Shown: positions 21,329 through 31,115, numbered from the stretch's first letter. The stretch: DNA of 64,000 nt from Niveispirillum sp048066115 (GCF_048066115.1 NZ_JBLTYX010000011.1:142790-206789); one strand, 5' to 3'. The notes: a model not told the origin generated them from the sequence alone. Numbers and translations are program-made.

Positions 21329-22747
21329 ATGTCCCCCACCATCATCCCCGTCATCCTGTCCGGTGGCAGCGGTACGCGCATGTGGCCGCTTTCGCGTGAG
21401 CAATATCCCAAGCAGTTCCTGCCGCTGGCCGGGAGCCGCAGCCTGTTGCAGCAGACGGTCGAACGCTGCATGACGGCCGGATTCGGGGCGCCGATCCTGG
21501 TGGGGGCGGAGGCGCATCGTTTCGTGCTGGCCGAGCAGTTCCGCGACATGGGCATCACGCCCCGCGCCCTGGTGCTGGAGCCGGCGGCGCGCAACACCGC
21601 ACCCGCCATCGCCGCCGCCACCCTGCTGGCACGTGAGATCGACGCGCAAGCGCTGCTGCTGGTGCTGCCGGCCGATCATGTGATCCGTGACGGTACCGCC
21701 TGGGCGGCAGCCGTGCATGTCGCTGCGAAGGCGGCGTCGGCAGGGCATCTGGTCACTTTCGGGATCAAGGCGGAAACGCCGGAAACCGGTTTCGGCTGGA
21801 TCCGGCCCGGTGCCGGGCTGGACGGGATCGACGGCGCCTTCCGCGTCGACCGGTTTGTCGAAAAGCCGGCTTTGTCCAAGGCGGAGGAACTGCTGCGCGA
21901 TGGCTGTTCCTGGAACAGCGGCATGTTCATCTTTTCCGCGGCCAGCATGCTGGAGGAGTTGCAGGCGTTCGAGCCGGCGATCCTGGAGGCCGTGACCGCG
22001 TCCGTGTCGGGCCGCGCCAGCGATCTGGATTTCGTGCGCCTGGGGGCCGATGCCTTCAAGGCCGCCCCGTCGGTCAGCATCGATGATGCCGTCTTCGCCC
22101 GCACCACGCGTGCCGCCACCGTGCCCTGTTCCATCGGCTGGTCGGATGTCGGTTCCTGGTCGGCGCTGCATGAGGTGGTGGAGAAGGACGAGGCCGGCAA
22201 TGCCCTGCGCGGCGACGTGATCGTGCGCAACTGCACGGGATCGTATGTGCGCACCGACGGGGTGCTGACGGCGGTGCTGGGCCTGTCGGATGTCGTCGTG
22301 GTCGCCACGTCGGACGCCATCCTGGTGGCGCACAAGGACGCGGTGCAGGATGTGAAGGGCGTCGTCCAGAAGCTGAAGGCCGACAAGCGCAAGGAGGCGG
22401 AGAGCCGCCCCCGCGTCTATCGTCCCTGGGGCTATTACCAGTCGGTGCATGCCGGCGACCGGTTCCAGGTGAAGCGCATCACGGTGAAGCCGGGGCATCA
22501 GCTGTCCCTGCAGAAGCATTTCCACCGCGCCGAGCACTGGATCGTGGTGAATGGCACGGCCCTGGTCACCCGCGACGGGGAACAGGTGCTGGTGCGCGAG
22601 AACGAGTCGATCTATCTGCCGCTGGGCAGCGTCCACCGGCTGGAGAATCCCGGCAAGGTGCCGCTGAACCTGATCGAGGTGCAGTCGGGTTCGTATCTGG
22701 GCGAGGACGATATCGTGCGCCTGGAAGATACCTATGGCCGGGCGTGA
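21329..22747 (+). CDS. manC: mannose-1-phosphate guanylyltransferase / mannose-6-phosphate isomerase
   Basis: A 472-aa bifunctional enzyme that makes GDP-mannose. The nucleotidyltransferase domain (1-~340) carries the signature SGGSGTRMWPLSREQYPKQF at 11-30. The C-terminal cupin is the type II phosphomannose isomerase (RPWGYYQSV, GHQLSLQKHFHRAEHW with metal histidines). Length is standard for AlgA/ManC/XanB. It heads a polysaccharide locus (BcsB-like protein, glycosyltransferase), which suggests a mannose-derived polymer. Confidence 0.95.
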   Translation: MSPTIIPVILSGGSGTRMWPLSREQYPKQFLPLAGSRSLLQQTVERCMTAGFGAPILVGAEAHRFVLAEQFRDMGITPRALVLEPAARNTAPAIAAATLLAREIDAQALLLVLPADHVIRDGTAWAAAVHVAAKAASAGHLVTFGIKAETPETGFGWIRPGAGLDGIDGAFRVDRFVEKPALSKAEELLRDGCSWNSGMFIFSAASMLEELQAFEPAILEAVTASVSGRASDLDFVRLGADAFKAAPSVSIDDAVFARTTRAATVPCSIGWSDVGSWSALHEVVEKDEAGNALRGDVIVRNCTGSYVRTDGVLTAVLGLSDVVVVATSDAILVAHKDAVQDVKGVVQKLKADKRKEAESRPRVYRPWGYYQSVHAGDRFQVKRITVKPGHQLSLQKHFHRAEHWIVVNGTALVTRDGEQVLVRENESIYLPLGSVHRLENPGKVPLNLIEVQSGSYLGEDDIVRLEDTYGRA

Positions 22748-22763
22748 GGAGAAAGCCGGGGTG

Positions 22764-23759
22764 TCAGCCACTGAAATGGCGGCGCAGGACGGCTTCGGCG
22801 GGCTTGCCCTGGAGCGTGAAGTCGGTGTCGTGATGGCCGCCGGCGGCGGGGTCGCTGAACCAGCGCCAGACCAGCACGTCGGGCAGGCCGTGGCGGGCGA
22901 GAGCCGCCAGCCAATGGTCGAGCACGCGGGCCTGCAGGTCGCCATCGGGATGGGCATCGCGTTCTTCCGGGCTTTCCCAGGGTTTGGCCTGTCCGCCCAC
23001 GGCACTGCGCAGGCCCAGTTCACCGATCCAGAGCGGCTTCCGCCGGGCCAGATCGGCGGCCAGCCCGTCGATGCGGGCGGCAAGGCCGGCATCATCATCG
23101 CCCAAGGGCGGGTAGAGGCTGCTGCAGGCGACGTCCAGCAGGGGACGGAAGGGCAGTTTTTCCAGTTCGCCGTCCCAATGGGCGACGTAGGTCACCGTAC
23201 CTTTGAAACGCTCGCGGACGGCGCGGATGATGCCGGGCCAGGCGGGATCGCCGCTGACGCCGCGCAGTTCGGTGCCGAGCGCCAGCGCCTCGGCCCCCTC
23301 ATCCTGCGCCAGGTGCGCCAGATCCAGCAGGATGGCGCGGTAGCGGCCGATCCAGCGGGTCTGGTCAACGGCGTTGCTGAATTCGATGGCGCCGGCCCAG
23401 GTCTGGGGTACCCAGACATGTGGCTTGACCATGACGCGCAGGCCCAGGTCCCGCGCCTGGCGGATGCCGGCGCGCAAGGTCTCCGGGCTGACCGCGTCGC
23501 CCAGCACGATCTCCGGGCTGGCGGGTGCCGGCTGCCACAGGAAGGGGATCAGGGCCACGGCATTGCCGCCCAGGTCGCGCAGGTTTTTCAAGGCCTGTCC
23601 GCAGGCGGGCGAGCCCAGCGGCGCCTCCGGCGTGGCGATCAGGTTGGCGCCGCGCCATGGGGCCGCGACGGCCCGGGTGCCGCCGCCCGGCAGCAGGCCA
23701 AGCCCTGCCAGACCGGCCCCCATCCGCAGAATTCCCCGCCGCGAGGCGATCTTTGCCAT
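22764..23759 (-). CDS. GH113-like glycoside hydrolase, probably Tat-exported
   Basis: A 331-aa protein starting at the ATG at 23757-23759, ahead of a twin-arginine signal (SRRGILRMGAGLAGLGLL). The mature part resembles family 113 (beta-mannanase-like) TIM barrels. The acid/base glutamate is in ALGTELRG and the likely nucleophile in LWIGELGLRS, with aromatic-rich substrate walls (HVWVPQTW; LVWRWFSD). It is convergent with manC and divergent from the BcsB-like gene. A hydrolase beside a synthase often trims or releases the polymer. The mannan specificity is inferred. Confidence 0.72.
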   Translation of the reverse strand: MAKIASRRGILRMGAGLAGLGLLPGGGTRAVAAPWRGANLIATPEAPLGSPACGQALKNLRDLGGNAVALIPFLWQPAPASPEIVLGDAVSPETLRAGIRQARDLGLRVMVKPHVWVPQTWAGAIEFSNAVDQTRWIGRYRAILLDLAHLAQDEGAEALALGTELRGVSGDPAWPGIIRAVRERFKGTVTYVAHWDGELEKLPFRPLLDVACSSLYPPLGDDDAGLAARIDGLAADLARRKPLWIGELGLRSAVGGQAKPWESPEERDAHPDGDLQARVLDHWLAALARHGLPDVLVWRWFSDPAAGGHHDTDFTLQGKPAEAVLRRHFSG

Positions 23760-23836
23760 CACCCGCTTCCTTCCTTCCACGCAATGCCGGGCGCCATCGG
23801 GCACCGGTCACGGCCCTCCTGTCAATGGTAAGCCCC

Positions 23837-25888
23837 ATGCGCAACGCCCTGATCACCGCCCTGTTCACGACCCTGTTCACTGGCACTGCCCTGGTATCCG
23901 CCGCCCATGCGGCCGACCCGGCCAAGCCGGAGGCGCGCAGCGTCACGCTGCGCGACCTGGGCTATCCGGACGGGCTGACCCTGTCCGGCATCGCCGCCCG
24001 CCAGGACATCTTCTTCCCGCTGCCGGCCTGGGTGCCGACCAGCGGCCTGACCCTGGATGCCAAGCTAACCGGGGCCCTGGCCGAGGGGCAGCGCGGGTCG
24101 GTGCAGGTGATGATCAATGATCAACCGCGCTGGACCGGGGCCGTCAAGACCGGGACGCAGGATTACGCCCTGTCGCTGGCCCTGCCGCGCGCGGATGTCC
24201 GCGAGGCCTTCACCAAGGCCACCGTCGCCTGGGGCGCCCAATGGACGGATAATCGCTGCGTCGACCAGCGCCTGCCCGGCGGCTTCGTCACCCTGTCGCC
24301 CGACAGTGCCGTGACCTACAGCATCGACCCGGCGAAGATCGACAGCGTGCGGGCGGCCTGGTCGGCGCTGGGGCCGCGGGTCACCATCTTCATCGGTGAC
24401 GCCCTGACGCCGGCGCAGTTCCAGGCCGCCGTTCAGTTGACCGCGACCCTGATGCGTGAGGGGCGCCGCGTCCACCTGATCCGGATACCGGGGGAGGCCA
24501 AGGCGCCCGCGCCCGACGCGCCCAAGGTCGACCTGCCGCCGCCCCCGCCGATGCCGACGCTGGCGGAGATGGACACGGGCACGATCTTCCTGGCGACCAG
24601 GGCGGAACTGAACGCCCTTAAGGACCGTCTGCGCGCCCAGGCCGGTTCCGGTGCTGCGGAGCGCTATAGCCTGCCGGCCGGGGAAGGCGACGATGTCTCC
24701 CTGTTCCACATCGGGGGCATACCCGCCATCGCCCTGCTGGACGGGATCGACGGGGAGAAGGTGCGCCTGCTGCTGGATGGCTGGTCGCCGCTGGTGAATG
24801 ATTTCAATGCCAAGGTGACGGGTGCCAGGCCGCAGCCGGGCAGTATGGCCGGCAATGACGGTATTCCGTTCGCCGCCCTTGGCCTGGGCCAGGGCGTGCA
24901 GGAACTGGTGGATCGGGCGGAATGGCCGCTGCGTCTGGATTATACCCAGGTGCCGCAGGGCCAGCGTCCGGCAGCGCTGGAGATCGAGCTGGCGCCCGGC
25001 AGCACCATGGGTGACAAGCCGCAGCTGCTGCATGTCTTCGTCAACAATACCCTGTTGCGCAGCGTGGCCCTGCCCGATGGCGGCAAGGTGCAGCGCATTT
25101 CCGTGCCGCTGCCCGATGGGCTGCTGGGCCGGTCCAATGCCATCCGCGCGGTGCTGCAGCGCCAGCCGGCCGGCGGGGATTGCCGCGAGGCGCCGATGGC
25201 CAGCCCGGCGCAGATCCTGCCCGGCAGCCGCGTCACCCTGACGCCGGACGGTGCCGCACCGACTGATTTCTATACATTGTCGCCTTCCATGCAGAAGGGC
25301 GCCACGCTGGTGGTGACCCAGGCCCAGCTGGGCGATATCGACGCCCTGAACCTGGCGGCGCGTGTGGCGGCCGATCTGGTGCCGGCGTCGGCACCGCTGT
25401 CGGTGATCGTCGGTGACGGCAAGACCAAGCCGGCCACGCCCTTCATCCAGCTGCCGGGCACCACGCTGCCGGGCAAGGTTGACCTGCCGGTACGCCTGGA
25501 TGGCGGTGCGGTGTCGGTGAAGGATCGCGGCGGCCAGACGTTGCTGGACGTGACCGGCGCGCAAGGCTTGCTGACCGCACAGCTGGCAACGATCGACGGT
25601 ACGCCCGGCCTGTCGTTGTCCAGTTCGGATGGCAAGGTGCCGGCCGGCCTGCCGCGCCTGTCCTTCGACAAGGGCAATGTCGCCTTTGCCGACCAGACGG
25701 GCCTGCTGATGGCGTTCGACACCGTCCGCGACCGCGCCGTGCGCGTCGTGGTGGCCGGTGACGATGGCTGGGCCGACTGGCTGGATCGTTTCCGCATCGT
25801 GCTGGTGCTGGGTGCCTGGGGCCTGCTGACGCTGGTCGCCGTGGGTGGCTTGCGCCGCTGGTACCGCAACCGCGCGCCGAAGGCCTGA
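23837..25888 (+). CDS. BcsB-like periplasmic polysaccharide synthase subunit
   Basis: A 683-aa protein with a signal peptide (ALVSAAHA) and one C-terminal membrane anchor (IVLVLGAWGLLTLVAVGGL) followed by basic residues. It has alternating carbohydrate-binding and flavodoxin-like modules as in the cellulose synthase regulatory subunit, with a Pro-rich linker (DLPPPPPMP) between them. I chose ATG 23837; ATG 23825 is also possible. BcsB guides the nascent glucan through the periplasm. Here the partner is the MshEN-GT2 protein 7 bp downstream, so the polymer need not be cellulose. Confidence 0.83.
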   Translation: MRNALITALFTTLFTGTALVSAAHAADPAKPEARSVTLRDLGYPDGLTLSGIAARQDIFFPLPAWVPTSGLTLDAKLTGALAEGQRGSVQVMINDQPRWTGAVKTGTQDYALSLALPRADVREAFTKATVAWGAQWTDNRCVDQRLPGGFVTLSPDSAVTYSIDPAKIDSVRAAWSALGPRVTIFIGDALTPAQFQAAVQLTATLMREGRRVHLIRIPGEAKAPAPDAPKVDLPPPPPMPTLAEMDTGTIFLATRAELNALKDRLRAQAGSGAAERYSLPAGEGDDVSLFHIGGIPAIALLDGIDGEKVRLLLDGWSPLVNDFNAKVTGARPQPGSMAGNDGIPFAALGLGQGVQELVDRAEWPLRLDYTQVPQGQRPAALEIELAPGSTMGDKPQLLHVFVNNTLLRSVALPDGGKVQRISVPLPDGLLGRSNAIRAVLQRQPAGGDCREAPMASPAQILPGSRVTLTPDGAAPTDFYTLSPSMQKGATLVVTQAQLGDIDALNLAARVAADLVPASAPLSVIVGDGKTKPATPFIQLPGTTLPGKVDLPVRLDGGAVSVKDRGGQTLLDVTGAQGLLTAQLATIDGTPGLSLSSSDGKVPAGLPRLSFDKGNVAFADQTGLLMAFDTVRDRAVRVVVAGDDGWADWLDRFRIVLVLGAWGLLTLVAVGGLRRWYRNRAPKA

Positions 25889-25895
25889 TCCATCC

Positions 25896-27806
25896 ATGGC
25901 CCCGAACCCGCCCCCCATGGTGCCACCCACGGGTGACATGGTCCCGCCCATCGGCGAGCTGTTGCTGGCCAAGGGGTTGCTGACCGTGGCGCAGGTGGAA
26001 AAGGCGCTGGAGCTGCAACGGCAATGGAAGGTGCCGTTCGGCGACGTCGTCATCTCCCAGGGCATGGTGAAGGCCCGGGATTTCTATCGTGCCCTGGCCG
26101 ACCGTTTCCGCCTGCCCTTCATCGACATGATGGCGAAACGGCCGCAGGATGGCCTGGCCCAGAAGGAGATGATGGGGGAATACAGCCGCCTGCTGCTGCT
26201 GCCCTGGAAGAAGGAGGGCGATGTCGTCACGGTGGCGACCGCCGATCCCGGCCCCAAGGCCATGCTGTTCGCCCGCCAGACCTATGGGCCCCGGACCAGG
26301 ATGGTGGTGACGTCGAAGTTCGACATCGTCTGGACTTTGCAGCGCCTGTTCGAGGATGAGTTCAACCATCTGGCCGTGCACGCGCTGGCCGACATGGACC
26401 CGACCAGTTCCGCCCGCACGGTGGTGACGCCGGGGCAGAGCCTGTTCCTTTATGGGTTGCTGTCGGTGTTCCTGCTGGGCCTGGCCTTCGCGCCGATCGG
26501 CACGCTGATCACCGCCAATGTCATCATGGGCATGTTCTATCTGGGTAATTTCGCCCTGAAGACCATCCTGGTCTGGTACGGGGCGGATGCCAAGCAGGTG
26601 GACCGCAAGGTCACCGATGCCGAGGTGGCGGCCCTGCAGGATGACGACCTGCCGACCTTCACGGTGCTGGTGCCGATGTACAAGGAGCCGGAGGTGCTGC
26701 CCATCCTGGCAGCGGCGCTCAGGCGGCTGGACTATCCCATCGCCAAGCTGGACATCAAGCTGGTGCTGGAAGCCGGCGACCATGAGACGATCAATGCCGC
26801 CAAGAAGCTGGGCCTGGAGGGCATTTTCGAGATCATCCGCGTGCCGCCGACCAAGCCGCAGACCAAGCCCAAGGCCTGCAACTATGCCCTGCGGTTCGCC
26901 CGTGGCGAATATCTGGTGATCTTCGATGCCGAGGACCAGCCGGAGCCGGACCAGCTGAAGAAGGTGGTCGTCGCCTTCCGCAAGGCGCCGGAGAACACCG
27001 CCTGCATCCAGTGCCGCCTGAACTATTTCAATGCCAATGAAAATTGGCTGACGCGGATGTTCACCCTGGATTATTCGCTGTGGTTCGACTTCATGCTGGG
27101 CGGGCTGGAACGGCTGAATATTCCCATCCCGCTGGGCGGCACGTCGAACCATTTCCGCATGGATGTGCTGACCAAGCTCCACGCCTGGGACCCGTTCAAC
27201 GTGACGGAGGATGCCGACCTGGGCGTTCGCCTGACGCAGAAGGGTTATCGGGTCGGCGTGGTGAATTCCACGACGTTCGAGGAGGCCAATGTCTCCATTC
27301 CCAACTGGGTCCGTCAGCGGTCGCGCTGGATCAAGGGCTATATGCAGACCTATCTGGTGCATATGCGCAACCCGGTGCATCTCTACCGCTCGGTGGGGGC
27401 CGGCGGCTTCTGGGGGTTCCAGTTCTTCATCGGCGGCACCATGCTGTCGGGCCTGCTGAACCCGATCTTCTGGGGCTTCTATCTGCTGTGGCTGGCCGTC
27501 GGCGGCACCTGGCTGGACCCGCTGTTCCCGACCGCGCTGCTGTACCTGTCCTTGTTCAACCTGCTGGCCGGCAATGGGCTGTTCACCTACATCTCCATCA
27601 TCGCCCCGGTCAAGCGCGGCTGGACCAATCTGGCGCCCTGGGGCCTGACGGTGATCGGCTATTGGGCGCTGATGTCGGTGGCGGCGTACAAGGCGCTGTG
27701 GCAGCTGGTGAAGAATCCGTTCTATTGGGAGAAGACCCAGCACGGCCTGTCGCAGACCACCAAGCAGGAAGTGCAGAAGGCCCTGGCCAGCATGGGGCAG
27801 TCATGA
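25896..27806 (+). CDS. processive GT2 glycosyltransferase with N-terminal MshEN domain
   Basis: A 636-aa membrane enzyme. Residues ~18-140 form an MshEN/GspE-N-type domain (IGELLLAKGLLTVAQVEKAL, then FGDVVISQGMV). Two membrane segments follow, then a family 2 catalytic domain with FDAEDQPEP (~344), TEDADLG (~437) and QRSRW (~474), and four further membrane segments. These D, TED and QxxRW motifs mark processive polymerases such as BcsA. There is no PilZ domain; the MshEN domain, a known c-di-GMP binder in other proteins, may be the control site. The ATG at 25896 is chosen. Confidence 0.85.
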   Translation: MAPNPPPMVPPTGDMVPPIGELLLAKGLLTVAQVEKALELQRQWKVPFGDVVISQGMVKARDFYRALADRFRLPFIDMMAKRPQDGLAQKEMMGEYSRLLLLPWKKEGDVVTVATADPGPKAMLFARQTYGPRTRMVVTSKFDIVWTLQRLFEDEFNHLAVHALADMDPTSSARTVVTPGQSLFLYGLLSVFLLGLAFAPIGTLITANVIMGMFYLGNFALKTILVWYGADAKQVDRKVTDAEVAALQDDDLPTFTVLVPMYKEPEVLPILAAALRRLDYPIAKLDIKLVLEAGDHETINAAKKLGLEGIFEIIRVPPTKPQTKPKACNYALRFARGEYLVIFDAEDQPEPDQLKKVVVAFRKAPENTACIQCRLNYFNANENWLTRMFTLDYSLWFDFMLGGLERLNIPIPLGGTSNHFRMDVLTKLHAWDPFNVTEDADLGVRLTQKGYRVGVVNSTTFEEANVSIPNWVRQRSRWIKGYMQTYLVHMRNPVHLYRSVGAGGFWGFQFFIGGTMLSGLLNPIFWGFYLLWLAVGGTWLDPLFPTALLYLSLFNLLAGNGLFTYISIIAPVKRGWTNLAPWGLTVIGYWALMSVAAYKALWQLVKNPFYWEKTQHGLSQTTKQEVQKALASMGQS

Positions 27807-29362
27807 ACGCGACAACCGTAACCACAACACGCCGCCCGGTTCCGGCGCATCTGGACAAGCGCGGTGCCCGCACCATTCCGGGCTGGCTGTTCCCGGTGTC
27901 GCTGGCCTTGCTGCTGCCGCTGATCGGCCTCCTGGCCGCATGGCCGATGGAACAAGGCTGGCTGGGACCGGCGATGGCCGACCGCTGGACCCGCGCTCTG
28001 CTGGCCACCACCGATGTCGGTGCCTTCCGCGATCTGACGGGCACGGCCTATCCGGTGCTACCGCTGGCCTTCGACATGGTGGTGGCCCTGTTCCCCGGCC
28101 TGGACGGGGTGCCGGCACCGCTGGTCGTCAATGTGCTGATGCTGTCCATCGCCGCATCCCTGTGGGTGCGGATGCTGGTGGCCGGCGGGCAACGGTTCGT
28201 GGTGTCGCTGATCACCGCCGGCCTCCTGGCCTGCGCGCCGTCGCTGGCCCTGACCGTGGCGGCGGGGGGACCCGCACCGCTGGGCGTGCTGGCCTTCACC
28301 ACCGCCGTCAGTTCCTGCCTGCGGCTGCAACGGCTGGGCGAGGTCAATGCGATGATCAGCCTGGGCGTGGCGCTGGCCTTCCTGGCGCTGGCCGATGCGG
28401 CGGGGGCCTATCTGGTGCTGGCCGCCGTTCCCTTCATCGCCCTGATGCTGCCGGCGCGCATGGTCGCCACGTCGGCGTCGGGCAGCCTGCTGGTGGTGAT
28501 GTTCCCGCTGATCTTCGCCCTGCTGGCCCTGTTCTATGCCAACTGGGTGTTCGGCGGATCGCCTTTGGCCTTCGCGGCGGGGGTGGATGTCGCCATCCAT
28601 GGGTCGGCGGCCTATGTCGGTGAGAGCTCCTGGCTGATCGGGCCGGGCGGGGCCATCGGTACCGCCATCCTGGTCGGTGCCGGGTCGATGCTGGCCAATG
28701 CGCCCTTGTTGCCGGTGGGTCTGTGGTTCGGCGATGCCGGGGCGCGGCGCGTGCTGGGGCTGCTGGCCGGCCTGCTGCTGACAGGGCTGGTGCTGATGTC
28801 GGCGACGTGGTTCCTGGGTGATCCGGGGCGGTTGCTGGCCTATCTGGCGCCGGTTTCCGTGCTGGCGGCGGCGGTGACGGGGCGCCGGCTGCACGGTCTG
28901 CTGCTGGTGCTGCTGGCGGGCCTGGGCGTGGTTGCCGGCTGGTGGGTGCAGGGGCAGGTGGGTGATACGGACACCGCCGCATGGCGTCAGGCCGTGCAGG
29001 GGGCGGGCGATGTGCAGGGTGACGGGCCGGCGGAACTGGCCGTGGGCCGGTTCCTGCGCGGGCTGGACGATGTGGCCATCGATGGCTTGACGGCAGGGGC
29101 GGTGCTGCCCGGCCGTGGCAGTGCCGACGGTTTGGTCCTGCCCAGCAATGACCGGCTGAAGGCCGACCTGATCGTGCGGCAGTTGCGCACGCGCCACGTG
29201 GCCCTGCGCAATCCGGACAGTCCGGCCGGTGCACGCGATCGTATCGCGCAAGCGCTGCCCGATCTGTGGCAGGATGCAGGTACGGGTGCCGTTTTGATAT
29301 ATGACCAGGGGGACTGGCGCGTCTGGCGCTTGCCGGCCGGCGGCGGGAAAAGGGGTGAATGA
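27803..29362 (+). CDS. polytopic membrane protein of unknown function in polysaccharide locus
   Basis: A 519-aa protein with about ten hydrophobic segments between residues 28 and 385, followed by a soluble C-terminal domain of ~130 residues. The layout recalls GT-C-type glycosyltransferases or O-antigen-ligase-like proteins, but I see no diagnostic motif beyond an early ATTDVGAFRDLTG loop. Its ATG overlaps the glycosyltransferase stop by 4 bp and the response regulator follows immediately, so it belongs to the polymer synthesis operon. Confidence 0.7.
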   Translation: MNATTVTTTRRPVPAHLDKRGARTIPGWLFPVSLALLLPLIGLLAAWPMEQGWLGPAMADRWTRALLATTDVGAFRDLTGTAYPVLPLAFDMVVALFPGLDGVPAPLVVNVLMLSIAASLWVRMLVAGGQRFVVSLITAGLLACAPSLALTVAAGGPAPLGVLAFTTAVSSCLRLQRLGEVNAMISLGVALAFLALADAAGAYLVLAAVPFIALMLPARMVATSASGSLLVVMFPLIFALLALFYANWVFGGSPLAFAAGVDVAIHGSAAYVGESSWLIGPGGAIGTAILVGAGSMLANAPLLPVGLWFGDAGARRVLGLLAGLLLTGLVLMSATWFLGDPGRLLAYLAPVSVLAAAVTGRRLHGLLLVLLAGLGVVAGWWVQGQVGDTDTAAWRQAVQGAGDVQGDGPAELAVGRFLRGLDDVAIDGLTAGAVLPGRGSADGLVLPSNDRLKADLIVRQLRTRHVALRNPDSPAGARDRIAQALPDLWQDAGTGAVLIYDQGDWRVWRLPAGGGKRGE

Positions 29363-29363
29363 C

Positions 29364-30317
29364 ATGATCCTGATCGTCGAGGATCTGGAGGAAATACGGG
29401 AATTGCTGGCGGCACAGCTGACGGCGTGCGGCTATGGCCCCATCATCAAGGCCGGCAGCGCCGAAGAGGCGCTGGCCACCCTGGACGTATCGCGCACCGA
29501 GGGGGAGGAATGCCCCATCGATATCGTGCTGATGGACATCATGCTGCCCGTCATGGACGGGATCACCGCCACCTGCCTGATCAAGGAGAATCCGCGTCTG
29601 GCGGATGTGCCGGTAATCATGGTGTCGTCGCTGGAGGATGAGGAAAGCCTGAACCAGGCCTTCATCGCCGGTGCCTTCGATTATGTGGTGAAGCCGGCGA
29701 CCATGGTGGCGCTGCGGGCGCGCGTGCAGTCGGCCCTGCGCTGGCGCACCGAGGCGCGGCGCCGCCGAGCGCGCGAGGGCGAGCTGGCCGAGCTGTCATC
29801 CGATCGCCGCCAGGTGCCGGCGGCCGATCCGGGCGGGGTGCAAGGGCTGGGCTGGCCGGATCCGATCCAGTGCGGGCAACTGCTGGCCGAACGCAGCCTG
29901 CGCCATCATGCCGGTGCCGTGCTGTTTGCCGCCATCGATGATTTCGGCCGGCTGGAGGAACTGGACGGTGCCGATCCGGCGGCGGCGATGACGCGGCGCA
30001 TCATGGAACTGGCCGCCAGTCTGCCGGGCCGCATCGGCGACGTGCTGGCCATGGCCGGCGACGGGCGGCTGGCGGTGCTGTTCGAAAGCAGCGATGCCAA
30101 TGTCGCCCGCGACCTTGCCGGCAAGCTGGTCGAACTGGTCGGCCGGGCCCGCATCCCCCATCCCCGTTCCAATGCCGGTCCCTATGTCAGCCTGTCGGTC
30201 GGTTATGGCGCCGGGCTGGACGCGGCGGTCATCGCCCGCCGGGCGCTGGACCATGCCCGCGCCCATGGCGGGGCCCGCATCATCGACGGCGCCACCCTGC
30301 CGCCGGAGGAAGACTGA
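29364..30317 (+). CDS. response regulator with degenerate GGDEF domain
   Basis: A 317-aa protein. The receiver domain (1-125) has IVEDLEE, the phospho-acceptor aspartate in VLMDIMLPVMDG and the lysine in YVVKPA. After a basic linker (TEARRRRARE), a GGDEF-fold domain follows in which the active-site loop reads LAMAGDGRLAVLF, so catalysis is probably lost. It starts at ATG 29364 and parallels the regulator at 18531. It lies within the polysaccharide operon and may couple a phosphorelay to the synthase. No kinase gene is in the window. Confidence 0.82.
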   Translation: MILIVEDLEEIRELLAAQLTACGYGPIIKAGSAEEALATLDVSRTEGEECPIDIVLMDIMLPVMDGITATCLIKENPRLADVPVIMVSSLEDEESLNQAFIAGAFDYVVKPATMVALRARVQSALRWRTEARRRRAREGELAELSSDRRQVPAADPGGVQGLGWPDPIQCGQLLAERSLRHHAGAVLFAAIDDFGRLEELDGADPAAAMTRRIMELAASLPGRIGDVLAMAGDGRLAVLFESSDANVARDLAGKLVELVGRARIPHPRSNAGPYVSLSVGYGAGLDAAVIARRALDHARAHGGARIIDGATLPPEED

Positions 30318-30320
30318 CCC

Positions 30321-31115
30321 ATGCGTTGCCTGAAGTCCCTTTCCAGCCTTGCCGTCACCGCCCTGCTGCTGCCGGCCCCCGCCCTTGCCGGGGCCTGGCC
30401 GCAGGCGGCGGGCACGGTGGAGGTCATCGCCGGTGCGACCTATTCGGAATCCGACAGCGGTTTCGACGGGCGCGTCGGTGGCACCGATCCGAAATTCCGC
30501 AAGCTGGAAATCTCTCCCCTGATCTCCTGGGGAGTGGGCAGCGATACCACGGTCAGCTTCCAGCCCTCCTGGCAGCGGTTGAAGGCCGACAATGCCGCCG
30601 GGGGCAGCGACAAGGGGTCGGGCCTGGCCGATGGCGAATTCGCCGTGCGCCGCACGGTCTGGGCGGAAGGGGCCGATATCGTGGCGTTGCAGCCGCTGGT
30701 GCGGGTGCCGCTGGGCTATGACAAGGGCGACAACCCGCCGCTGGGGTCGGGCAAGGTCGATGCGGAGCTGCGCGCACTGTATGGCCACAGCTTCGACAAG
30801 GGTTTCTTCGATGCCCAGCTGGGATACCGCACGCGCGGCGGACCGGCGGCGGACGAGGTGCGGCTGGACCTGTCGCTGGGATACCGGCCGGACAAGGATT
30901 GGCTGCTGTTGGGCCAGAGCTTCAACGCCGTCAGCGTCGGCACGCCCGGTGCCGGCTATGGCGATGTCCGCCGGTATAAGGTGCAGGTGTCAGCCGTGCG
31001 CCGGCTGACCGACGATCTGGGCATCCAGTTCGGCCTCTCCAAGGCCATCGGCGGCCGTAATGCCGGCGGTGAGCGCATGGCGCTGGTGGCGCTGTGGTGG
31101 CAGTTCGGGGATTGA
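30321..31115 (+). CDS. outer-membrane beta-barrel protein
   Basis: A 264-aa protein with a signal peptide (LLLPAPALAGA) and about ten amphipathic strands rich in aromatic and polar alternation, ending in ALVALWWQFGD. It fits the MetA/transporter-like outer-membrane family (DUF-type barrels). As the last gene of the polysaccharide operon, 3 bp after the response regulator, it is a candidate export pore. The final residue is not the usual phenylalanine. Confidence 0.7.
   Translation: MRCLKSLSSLAVTALLLPAPALAGAWPQAAGTVEVIAGATYSESDSGFDGRVGGTDPKFRKLEISPLISWGVGSDTTVSFQPSWQRLKADNAAGGSDKGSGLADGEFAVRRTVWAEGADIVALQPLVRVPLGYDKGDNPPLGSGKVDAELRALYGHSFDKGFFDAQLGYRTRGGPAADEVRLDLSLGYRPDKDWLLLGQSFNAVSVGTPGAGYGDVRRYKVQVSAVRRLTDDLGIQFGLSKAIGGRNAGGERMALVALWWQFGD

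Noticed and set aside
23525..23824. Extended N-terminus of the BcsB-like protein
   Set aside because: It overlaps the 5' part of the divergent hydrolase gene and lacks a signal peptide; starts at 23825/23837 give one.
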